Positions 6,858-14,115 of a stretch of DNA of 19,649 nucleotides are shown here, in pieces. The translations under genes and the position numbers were made by a program. The stretch is from the NCBI GenBank assembly GCA_021787655.1, contig JAJYLM010000026.1, forward strand, positions 1 through 19,649, written 5' to 3'. This stretch comes from a bacterium. GTDB taxonomy: Bacteria; JAMCPX01. The notes below the pieces were generated by a model. That model searched no databases, was not told the DNA's origin, and saw only the letters and a list, made by a program, of their open reading frames with translations. Position 1 is the stretch's first letter; every line of letters starts with the position of its first letter.

Positions 6858-7274
6858 TCAATCGCCCGGTGATATGACCTGCGGCACGTCGATGTACCAC
6901 CCGCTATCCGTGTTTGACCATTCCGTGGACAGGCGGAGACGGCTCTTCAGGAAAAAGAGCGGGCCTTCCCCGGTGATCTTCAGGGTGCCTTGGGTTGTCG
7001 TACCGCTCACCGTGATCCCGGCGACCGTACAGCGTTCGACCGTGAACCGGTGAAAGCCGGCATGATCCATCTGGACGTTCATCTGGACGATAAACTTCGA
7101 CAGGTCGTTCTCCGAGGTAAAAAAGGGCTGCAGTGCAGACCGGGTGTAGATGCTCGTGATGTCCCTGCCGGTCAGTGCGGAACAAAAGTCTCTGATCCGT
7201 GCATCCGCGGACCGGGCCTGCGCAGGCTGCGCGATCCACACGAGGGCGATGATCAGCACAAGCCTCTTAAGCAC
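6858..7274 (-). CDS. Small exported protein of unknown function, 138 aa
   Basis: I do not recognise a family. Residues 1-20 form a clear signal peptide (MLKRLVLIIALVWIAQPAQA) with a type I cleavage pattern (AQA), so the mature protein is probably periplasmic. The mature part of about 118 aa has an N-terminal amphipathic helix (ADARIRDFCSALTGRD) followed by alternating strands. This resembles the general layout of NTF2/SnoaL-like or lumazine-binding small domains, but that is only an impression. It has two cysteines (in FCSAL and ERCTV). The start is a GTG (7274-7272) with GGGGG nearby, and it overlaps the end of the preceding two-helix membrane protein gene by 8 nt. This overlap suggests co-expression with that gene and with lnt upstream. 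Confidence 0.72.
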   Translation of the reverse strand: MLKRLVLIIALVWIAQPAQARSADARIRDFCSALTGRDITSIYTRSALQPFFTSENDLSKFIVQMNVQMDHAGFHRFTVERCTVAGITVSGTTTQGTLKITGEGPLFFLKSRLRLSTEWSNTDSGWYIDVPQVISPGD

Positions 7275-7506
7275 GGAAGCCCCCGGAGACGTAGATGATG
7301 TACATCAGGTACAGGATGATTCCCGCAGCGAGCGAGGTGAGCAGCCACCGTGCTGTCCGGGCCCCGGTGCCCCGGATATAGAGGGGGAACAGGGCAATCA
7401 CAAAAACAGAGAACGCCGGCAGAAATGAAACCGCCAGCATCTTGATGCTGTTGTGCATCGATGCGTCTATCCTCGTATTCAGACTCTGAATGATGTGTAT
7501 ATCCAT
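7267..7506 (-). CDS. Small two-helix membrane protein of unknown function, 79 aa
   Basis: A short integral membrane protein with two predicted helices (about residues 22-44 and 53-73) joined by a positively charged loop (YIRGTGARTARW). This suggests both termini face outwards and the loop faces the cytoplasm. I do not recognise a family. It lies 72 nt after lnt on the same strand, and its 3' end overlaps by 8 nt the GTG start of the small exported protein. The ribosome site is weak (GGATCC before the ATG). The good hydrophobic pattern and exact fit between neighbours support it as real. The 7507-7578 gap holds no clear hairpin terminator. Confidence 0.65.
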   Translation of the reverse strand: MDIHIIQSLNTRIDASMHNSIKMLAVSFLPAFSVFVIALFPLYIRGTGARTARWLLTSLAAGIILYLMYIIYVSGGFRA

Positions 7507-7578
7507 GCCGGATCCATACCACAGGTTAAATGCAAGGTAAACGGGATCAAGCGATTCCCTTTCCTGTCCGGTTTTTCC

Positions 7579-9156
7579 TCAGTCCAGGGGCTTCCCGGTG
7601 TACCGTCCGTACGCAAAGTGTGCAACGAACAGCAGCAGCAGGATGATGCACACCGCGGCAAAGACGTCGCCGTGCCTCGAATAGAATGTTTCCGAGTGCA
7701 GGAGTTTTACATCGGCATCGATGAACCCGGGTTCAAACAGCCTGGTCCTTGCAAGGATCCTGCCGGAGGGGGCAATGACCGCTGTTATGCCGGTATTTGC
7801 CGCCCGGACCACGAACCGACCGTTCTCAACCGCCCTGAAGACGGTCATGGACAGGTGCTGGTAGGGCGCAGAGGTGTCGCCGAACCATGCGTCATCGGTA
7901 ATCGTGACGAGGAGGTTTGCACCGTGCCTCACGTCCGCGGCAGCCAGCTGCGGAAAGATGATCTCATAGCAGATCAGTGTCCCGGCCCGAACATCGCCGA
8001 ACTGCAGGAGTGTGTCTTTGTCCCCCGGGGTGAAGTCCCCGATGGTGTCTGTTAATTTCTTGAAAAAGAAGAATATATGTCTGAGCGGAAGGTATTCACC
8101 GAACGGGACCAGGTGGCGTTTGTCATACCGACCCAGTACGGTTCCCTCCGGCCCCATCAGGTACGCGCTGTTGAAGTAGTGCATGCCCCGGGCCGTGAAA
8201 TCGTACGCAGGGCTGCCGAACAGCAGGTAGATACCGTGGGACCGGACAAAATCCGCAAGCTGTTTCTGGTACCTGGGATCGGACTGGAAGAAAAAGGGAG
8301 TGGCGGTTTCCGGCCAGATGATGAGCTGCGGATGTGACTTGTCCTCGGCAACCTGCGAGAGCGAAAGGTACGAGGCCATGGTGTTTGCCTGGTAGACCGG
8401 ATCCCATTTATGGTTCTGATCGATGTTGCCCTGAATCAGTCCGACGCGGAGCGTCTGTGCGGAATGGGTGACGCGGGCAGCCAGACGTTCACGGGTAATA
8501 TCGCCGTACACGAGCAGCACGGTGATCAGGAGGACGACGGCGGCTGCCTTGACCAGCAGCAGCGGATATTTTGCAGAGCGTACGCTCTTCGTGTCGTACC
8601 ACCAGACCAGGCATTCGTAGATGAATACATTGAACAGCATAATCACGAAGGAGATCCCGTAAACCGAGGTGAACCGCGCTATCTGTATCAGGGAGAGGTT
8701 CGTGTACTGGGAATACCCGAGCAGTTCCCACGGAAATCCCGAAAACAGGAACGTTTGAATGTATTCGAGGACCACCCAGAGGACGGGAATGAAGAGCAGT
8801 TCGCCGGTCCCGGGTCCGCTGCGGAATAGGCTGATGAGCAGGGTGAAGGTGCCGGAGTACAGCGCGCTGAGGATGGCGGCCAGCAGGACGAGACCCAAGA
8901 TGCTCACCGCAAGGTTGATATTGCCGTACCGGTGCATTGCCACGACGACCCAGTAGAACAGGATGATGTCCGTGACAAAACCGGACAGGAACCCGTACGC
9001 ATAGCTCTTCAGATACCGGTGACTCCCCTGAATCTTTTTGAGCGCGAACAACAGCGGCAGGTATGCCACCCACGCAAGCAGCGGAAAGCCGTACTTGGGG
9101 AAACTCAGCCCGGTGAGCAGACCGGAAAGGACGGAGAGGACGAACGGCACGATCAC
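7579..9156 (-). CDS. lnt: Apolipoprotein N-acyltransferase, 525 aa
   Basis: Lnt adds the third acyl chain to the N-terminal cysteine of lipoproteins at the periplasmic face of the inner membrane. The N-terminal half holds about six helices (roughly 3-20, 25-42, 55-75, 80-110, 118-140 and 160-180), with another near 200-218. A nitrilase-like catalytic domain follows from about residue 235. Its triad is visible: Glu283 in IWPETATP, Lys346 in YDKRHLVPFGEYLP and Cys396 in LICYEIIFP. A last helix lies near the C-terminus. Length fits the family. The start is a GTG whose GTGA overlaps the ybeY stop by 4 nt, indicating translational coupling, with GGGAAAC upstream. Its presence supports a Gram-negative envelope. 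The call is secure. Confidence 0.96.
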   Translation of the reverse strand: MIVPFVLSVLSGLLTGLSFPKYGFPLLAWVAYLPLLFALKKIQGSHRYLKSYAYGFLSGFVTDIILFYWVVVAMHRYGNINLAVSILGLVLLAAILSALYSGTFTLLISLFRSGPGTGELLFIPVLWVVLEYIQTFLFSGFPWELLGYSQYTNLSLIQIARFTSVYGISFVIMLFNVFIYECLVWWYDTKSVRSAKYPLLLVKAAAVVLLITVLLVYGDITRERLAARVTHSAQTLRVGLIQGNIDQNHKWDPVYQANTMASYLSLSQVAEDKSHPQLIIWPETATPFFFQSDPRYQKQLADFVRSHGIYLLFGSPAYDFTARGMHYFNSAYLMGPEGTVLGRYDKRHLVPFGEYLPLRHIFFFFKKLTDTIGDFTPGDKDTLLQFGDVRAGTLICYEIIFPQLAAADVRHGANLLVTITDDAWFGDTSAPYQHLSMTVFRAVENGRFVVRAANTGITAVIAPSGRILARTRLFEPGFIDADVKLLHSETFYSRHGDVFAAVCIILLLLFVAHFAYGRYTGKPLD

Positions 9157-9608
9157 GCCCGTTTCCCGGAACGCTGCCGCGCCTGGTTCATGTGGTGCAG
9201 AATTTGTTGTTCTTTCCGCCGCATCCTGGCTGCTTCCTGCCTGCCGGCGGTATGATCGTAGCCCAACAGGTGGACGAAGCCGTGAACGAACAGCTCGATC
9301 AGCCGGTCGCGTGCCGGCATGCCGGCGTTTTCAGCCTCGCGCTGTGCCGTGTCCACGGACACAATGATCTCCCCGAGGACGTTCCGGCCGTCTTCCGGAT
9401 CCGTCTGGTTGATCTCGAACGACAGCACGTTGGTCGCGGATTTCACGTTTTTGAATCGTTCGTTCAGTTCCCTGATGGTGGGATCATCGACGAACACGAC
9501 GAGGACCTTGTCCGCATCGATCAAAGGGGCAGACTTCTCGAGCCGCGCACAGACCGATCGCATCAGGCTACTGTTTTTTTTGTATCGGCAGGATATTTGA
9601 ATATCCAT
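9153..9608 (-). CDS. ybeY: Endoribonuclease / rRNA maturation factor YbeY, 151 aa
   Basis: A zinc-dependent single-strand endoribonuclease needed for 16S rRNA 3'-end maturation and ribosome quality control. The metal-binding motif HGFVHLLGYDH is at residues 109-119, with histidines at 109, 113 and 119. The conserved TNVLSFE segment (family usually TDVLSF) and the LGEIIVS segment (family usually LGDIVIS) precede it. I place the start at the ATG at 9608 (MDIQIS), because the open frame upstream to 9707 encodes an arginine/serine-rich stretch unlike the family. That start lies inside the end of the pgpH-like gene (40-nt overlap) without a strong Shine-Dalgarno, so it probably relies on coupling. 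Its stop overlaps the lnt GTG. The neighbourhood is the common phoH-pgpH-ybeY order. Confidence 0.95.
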   Translation of the reverse strand: MDIQISCRYKKNSSLMRSVCARLEKSAPLIDADKVLVVFVDDPTIRELNERFKNVKSATNVLSFEINQTDPEDGRNVLGEIIVSVDTAQREAENAGMPARDRLIELFVHGFVHLLGYDHTAGRQEAARMRRKEQQILHHMNQARQRSGKRA

Positions 9609-11880
9609 TGTTTTTTGCCGGGGGAACGTTGAACCGGAATCCCGGATAGTCGACCCTCTTGTGGAAGATCGCAGAGAGGACCTTGACCAGGCTCTTTTTG
9701 ATTTCATTCAGGTCGTTCAGGGCAAGGGTGCATTCATCGAGCTGGCCTTCCTCGAACCGTGCATTGACGATCCGCTCTACCATGGACTTGATTTTTGCAG
9801 GCGTCGGTTCAGACAGTGTCCGGGATGCCGCTTCCACGGCATCGGCGAGCATGACGATCCCCGCTTCCCGTGTCTGGGGTTTGGGTCCCGGGTAATGGTA
9901 TTCTTCTTCCCGGATCGTACCTCCGTTCTTTTCCTTCGCCTTCTCGTAAAAGTATTTGACCAGGCTCGTGCCGTGGTGCTGCATGATGATATCGATGATC
10001 CTCCGGGGGATCTTGTTGGCCTTCGCGAGTTCCTTTCCCTCCTTCACGTGCGAGATGATGATGAGACTGCTCATACTCGGGGACAGCTTGTCGTGCTTGT
10101 TCGCGATATACTGCTGGTTCTCGATGAAGTAATCCGGCATCTTGACCTTGCCGATATCGTGGTAGTAGGACGCGACCCTTGCCAGGAGCGGATTGGCGTG
10201 GATGGACGCAGCAGCCGCTTCCGCGAGCGTCGCTGTCATCATGCTGTGGTTGTAGCTGCCCGGTGCGCTCATGAACAATTCCTTGAGGAGGGGGTTCTCG
10301 AGGTTTGCCAGTTCAAGGAGTTTAATGTCGGTCGCATAGCCGAACAGGGTCTCGAAGACCGGCGTCAGTCCCGTGACGATGATCGCCGAAATGATGCCGC
10401 TGAAAAACGCCATACTGATATTGATGATGAACTGGGACGCCGGCTGGTTGCCCTGGATCAGCATGAACATGCTGACCAGCGCCATGTCGACCGCAGAAAC
10501 GACCAGGCCCCCCTTGATGATGGACGCCCGCTGCTCGCACTTGGCAAGCATGTGCGCCCCGAGGATTCCGCTCAGGATGTAGTACAGCACGATAAACACG
10601 CTGTTGGACACGGTCATGGCCGCGGTCAATCCGGCAACGATACTGAACCCGATGGCTATTTCCGAATTGAGGATCAGCCGGACGATCATGCCGCCCAGTG
10701 CTATCGGGGCGGCGTAGTAGTACGCCTCCTGGGGAATGTTGAACGAGTCAATCTCGCTGATGATGGTCAGCATCGTCGAAAGCCTTGCTATCATCACGAT
10801 CAGGACGAGTATTGCTGACAGGAACACCCCGTCCTTGAATGTCACGTTGAACTTCCTGATATTCTTCTGCGAGAACTCCAGCACCGAGAAGATCAGGATG
10901 AAAAAGATGAGGGCGTAGAACACGACCAGGATATACCAGTGGCGGACGATGCCTGCGTCCATGACGATCTTGAGTTTTGCATACGCGTCCCGGTCTATCC
11001 GCTCTCCCTCTCGGACGAGGATCTCCCCCCGTTTCAAATACAGGGTCGACGGTTTTACGGACGCCGTCGCCTTGGCAATCATGCGGTTGGTCGCCTCTTT
11101 GTCGAACGACACGTCCGATATCACGAAGTTGGTCATGAAATTGGTCAGCTGGATGTGGTCTTCGATAGAGAGGAACGGAAAGGTTTCGGTGACGTAGTCG
11201 AAGAGGATGTTTTTTGCGTCCTGCGAGTCTATGAAGCTGTTGATGTCCCGGATGTACAGCCGGCCGATGCCCGGCGTCGTCAACAGAATACCGGTCCCGA
11301 TATAATCCTGGATGACCGATCCCTGTCCGACGATTTTGTAGCGGTCGTACAGCTTCTGGATGATGCCGAGCAGCTTGTCTTCGTAGGGCTTTGCAAAGCC
11401 CTTCCGGGCAAGGAATGCAACGGTGTCCCGGGACACGGAGACCCCCGAAAGGCGCTGCATCTGTTCATTCAGGACGGACTGTATCCCGGCAGTGCTCTTG
11501 TGTTCCATGAGCATGGTCCTGCCGGTGCTGAAAAACAAAATCAGGGTGTTGTACATCCGCGGTTTAATGAACGGGTTGTATCTGAAGACCGGGGGGAGCT
11601 GCCGTACCAGCTTTTCGACGTTCTGTTCCGTGCCGATGACATCGGTTGCCTCCATGTCCTGGGGTGCATAGATCGTTTGCTTGGCAATATCGCCGATATG
11701 ATAGTGCGAGATGTCCCTGAAATTGGTTATCGGGGAGATAAAAAAGCCGATGAGGATGCTGATGATGGCGACGAACAGAATTTTGCCGATGTACGGAGAT
11801 TCCTTGATCTGGGGCAGCCGTTGCTTCAATCCCGTATATTTATCTCTGGCAGCTGTTTTTACAGCGGATACTAAATTCAT
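9568..11880 (-). CDS. pgpH: 7TM-HD family cyclic-di-AMP phosphodiesterase-like protein (PgpH type), 770 aa
   Basis: A membrane HD phosphohydrolase related to PgpH/YqfF, which degrades cyclic di-AMP in several Gram-positive bacteria. The specific nucleotide in this organism is not shown by sequence. A first helix (about 33-51) is followed by a large extracytoplasmic 7TMR-HDED-type domain (about 55-310). About seven helices follow (roughly 315-510). The cytoplasmic HD domain has the metal ligands His545 (SYNHS), His574-Asp575 (YYHDIGK), His611, His635-His636 and Asp680 (MLADAVEA), all present, so an active enzyme is expected. Start and stop codons fit tightly: it begins 9 nt after phoH and ends 40 nt inside ybeY. 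It lacks an obvious ribosome site, suggesting coupling to phoH. Confidence 0.93.
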   Translation of the reverse strand: MNLVSAVKTAARDKYTGLKQRLPQIKESPYIGKILFVAIISILIGFFISPITNFRDISHYHIGDIAKQTIYAPQDMEATDVIGTEQNVEKLVRQLPPVFRYNPFIKPRMYNTLILFFSTGRTMLMEHKSTAGIQSVLNEQMQRLSGVSVSRDTVAFLARKGFAKPYEDKLLGIIQKLYDRYKIVGQGSVIQDYIGTGILLTTPGIGRLYIRDINSFIDSQDAKNILFDYVTETFPFLSIEDHIQLTNFMTNFVISDVSFDKEATNRMIAKATASVKPSTLYLKRGEILVREGERIDRDAYAKLKIVMDAGIVRHWYILVVFYALIFFILIFSVLEFSQKNIRKFNVTFKDGVFLSAILVLIVMIARLSTMLTIISEIDSFNIPQEAYYYAAPIALGGMIVRLILNSEIAIGFSIVAGLTAAMTVSNSVFIVLYYILSGILGAHMLAKCEQRASIIKGGLVVSAVDMALVSMFMLIQGNQPASQFIINISMAFFSGIISAIIVTGLTPVFETLFGYATDIKLLELANLENPLLKELFMSAPGSYNHSMMTATLAEAAAASIHANPLLARVASYYHDIGKVKMPDYFIENQQYIANKHDKLSPSMSSLIIISHVKEGKELAKANKIPRRIIDIIMQHHGTSLVKYFYEKAKEKNGGTIREEEYHYPGPKPQTREAGIVMLADAVEAASRTLSEPTPAKIKSMVERIVNARFEEGQLDECTLALNDLNEIKKSLVKVLSAIFHKRVDYPGFRFNVPPAKNNGYSNILPIQKKQ

Positions 11881-11889
11881 GGTGATGTC

Positions 11890-12873
11890 TTATTTTGATT
11901 TCTTGTCAGGATACTTGCCGCTCTCTTTGAGCTCGTATGCCTTGATGATTTCCTGGATGAGTTTATGCCGGACGATATCGACTTCGGAGAAGCGTATGAA
12001 CTTTATGCCTTCGATGCCGGACAGGATATCGATGCTTTCAACGAGTCCGGACTGCCGGTCCCGCGGGAGGTCAATCTGCGTTATGTCCCCGGTGACGACC
12101 GCCCGCGAACTGAACCCGATGCGCGTGAGGAACATCTTCATCTGTTCAGAGGTCGTATTCTGGGCCTCGTCGAGAATGATGAACGAATCGTTGAGCGTCC
12201 TGCCGCGCATGAAGGCGAGCGGCGCGACCTCGATGACCCCCTTGTAGATCAGGTCGTTTGCACGGTCCTGATCCATCATGTCGTACAGGGCATCGTACAG
12301 GGGCCTGAGATACGGGGACACCTTCTCATAGATATCGCCCGGCAGAAAGCCGAGCTTCTCGCCTGCTTCGATGGCCGGCCGTGTCAGGATGATCCGGTCG
12401 ATTTCCTTGCGTATCAGCATGATCAGGGCCATTGCCATCGCAAGGTACGTTTTCCCGGTCCCTGCGGGACCGACGGCTATGACGATATCGTAATTCTTGA
12501 TTGCCTCGAGGTACAGCTTCTGGTTCAGGCTCTTGGGAATGATCTTGCGTTTTTTCAGGTTGATGAAAGAATCGTCGAGGAAGATGGTGGTGAGGTCAGT
12601 CGACTGGTCTTCCTTCAGGATATCTATGGCGTTGAGGACATCCCGCGGTCCGACTGCATAGCCTTTGTCGACGACCGTGTACAGACCGGTGAGCAGCCTG
12701 TTGACGAAGTCTATGGAGCTTTCGTCGCCGTTGTAGTTGATCATGTTGCCCCGGACGTTGAGTTTTAAACCGAGGTTGTTCTCGATGACTTTCAGGTTCT
12801 CGTTGTTCACGCCGAACAGTATCCGCGCAAGATCGTTCGAATCGAAGACCTTGGTCGCTTCTTTTATTTCCAT
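11890..12873 (-). CDS. phoH: PhoH-family ATPase, 327 aa
   Basis: A cytoplasmic P-loop ATPase of the PhoH/PhoL family, linked to RNA metabolism and commonly adjacent to ybeY. An N-terminal KH-like segment (about 1-85) precedes the ATPase core. The Walker A GPAGTGKT is at residues 135-142, and the Walker B FIILDEAQN has Asp235-Glu236. The motifs RPAIEAGEKLGFLPGD and VVTGDITQIDLP are typical of the family. Length is normal. It starts 15 nt after the stop of the DUF4388 gene with only a weak GGGT upstream, and is followed after 9 nt by the pgpH-like gene. Physical coupling with ybeY suggests a joint role in rRNA or mRNA processing; that role is inference from the family. Confidence 0.95.
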   Translation of the reverse strand: MEIKEATKVFDSNDLARILFGVNNENLKVIENNLGLKLNVRGNMINYNGDESSIDFVNRLLTGLYTVVDKGYAVGPRDVLNAIDILKEDQSTDLTTIFLDDSFINLKKRKIIPKSLNQKLYLEAIKNYDIVIAVGPAGTGKTYLAMAMALIMLIRKEIDRIILTRPAIEAGEKLGFLPGDIYEKVSPYLRPLYDALYDMMDQDRANDLIYKGVIEVAPLAFMRGRTLNDSFIILDEAQNTTSEQMKMFLTRIGFSSRAVVTGDITQIDLPRDRQSGLVESIDILSGIEGIKFIRFSEVDIVRHKLIQEIIKAYELKESGKYPDKKSK

Positions 12874-12888
12874 AGCTATCGTACTACC

Positions 12889-14115
12889 CTATTTTGCCGC
12901 ATATTTCGGTGCAAGTAATATATAGTTTCCATCCTCTAAATTATAATAGTATTCACTGCCATACGGGAATGTCAAATCCTTGTCCGACAGGATCCGCTGC
13001 CGGACCAGCGACGTGAGTTTCGGCGGATAGCTGCCGTATTCGAGCTTGTATATCTCCAGTGCATTGGAAAGTTTGATCTGCTGATATGTCCCGATGTACT
13101 TCAGGAAATTGCTGTACGTGATGCCCCCCCTTCCCTCCTGGACTTTCAGCGGGTTGATCCTTGAATAGTAGAGGATCGTGAGGAGGATGGCGATGGTGGC
13201 GGCCAGCATGAGCGCTCCCTTCACCACGTCCGTTATCCTGAGAAACAGGGATGCCTTCCGCAATACCGGGGGCTGCTCCGGGGTGTGGAGGACGGTCAGT
13301 TTTCCTGCATTGAGCAGGGCGGCCAGTTCGAGGATGACCTCGTTTTTGCTCATGAGACTCATGGCATAAATATCGCCCAGTGTCCTTATACCGTCAGCCA
13401 GTTCAAGGATACCATCACCCGGGGACTTGCGGACGGACACCTCTTCGGGCTGCTTCTGTTCCGCGGCAGGTGCAGCGTCGGGAGTCGTTACGGATGTCCT
13501 TTCTATGATGAATTCCTCTTCCGGCTTTTCCGGTTGTGCGGGCTTTTTGGAGGTCTGCTGCGGGGATGCCGCTCCTGGTACCTGTGTTCTCTGAAAGACG
13601 GTTCCGTCCCGGTATTTCCAGTTGCTGTGGAGCACCTCGTCAAGGATCCTCGAGGATTCCATGAGAACGAATTCCGTGTTCATGGGTTCGCACAGCTGGG
13701 GGTCGTACTCGATGGTGCGCGGTTCGAACTCATAGGTCCCGGTTTTGAAGGCAAACATACTGTGGAGGGATTCATAGGTCACCGAAAGGATCAGCCGTTT
13801 CATGTCCGACACCGGCACGGAGAACCGCTTCGGTATGTCCGATTCGCTCATGCCTTCTTTTTTGATCCCGGTCGTCAGGACCTTGTGCTGCCCGCTCCCG
13901 AGCAGTTCTGCTTTCCTGAGCCGGCGTGCAATATAGGTGACCGTCGGTTCGCCCGCCGGGACTGCCCTGACGAACATGCCCTTGTCGATCAGCACGCCGA
14001 AGGTATCATTCTTCCCCGGGCCCTTGATGTGGAGCATGCCCGTGACCTGCTGCGAAGATACCATCTGTATGATGGATATGATGTCGAATGTACCGATCGA
14101 CCCTTTCAGTACCAT
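12889..14115 (-). CDS. DUF4388 protein with a membrane anchor and a pseudopilin-like C-terminus, 408 aa
   Basis: A multi-part protein of unclear role. Residues 1 to about 165 look like a DUF4388 (PATAN-type) domain: it opens with LKGSIGTFDIISIIQMVSS, followed by GMLHIK and later FKTGTYEFEP. A proline/glutamate-rich linker (about 176-232) follows. Then comes a helical segment (235-275, ILELADGIRTLGDIYAMS...) resembling the small winged-helix-like units often attached to DUF4388. A single transmembrane helix lies at about 298-318. The last 70 residues (IKLSNALEIYKLEYGSYP and a short tail) resemble the soluble domain of GspG-type pseudopilins. DUF4388 proteins are often tied to gliding, signalling or polarity systems. 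GGGGAGG sits 4 nt before the ATG, which overlaps the TPR gene by 10 nt. Orientation would put DUF4388 in the cytoplasm and the pseudopilin-like part outside. Confidence 0.82.
   Translation of the reverse strand: MVLKGSIGTFDIISIIQMVSSQQVTGMLHIKGPGKNDTFGVLIDKGMFVRAVPAGEPTVTYIARRLRKAELLGSGQHKVLTTGIKKEGMSESDIPKRFSVPVSDMKRLILSVTYESLHSMFAFKTGTYEFEPRTIEYDPQLCEPMNTEFVLMESSRILDEVLHSNWKYRDGTVFQRTQVPGAASPQQTSKKPAQPEKPEEEFIIERTSVTTPDAAPAAEQKQPEEVSVRKSPGDGILELADGIRTLGDIYAMSLMSKNEVILELAALLNAGKLTVLHTPEQPPVLRKASLFLRITDVVKGALMLAATIAILLTILYYSRINPLKVQEGRGGITYSNFLKYIGTYQQIKLSNALEIYKLEYGSYPPKLTSLVRQRILSDKDLTFPYGSEYYYNLEDGNYILLAPKYAAK

Noticed and set aside
9609..9707. N-terminal extension of YbeY to 9707
   Set aside because: The added 33 residues are Ser/Arg-rich, do not match the family, and are out-of-frame reading of the pgpH-like gene.
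9661..10818. A 385-codon open frame on the plus strand
   Set aside because: It is antisense to the HD-phosphodiesterase gene. The translation is Asp/Arg/His-rich, typical of a reverse frame.
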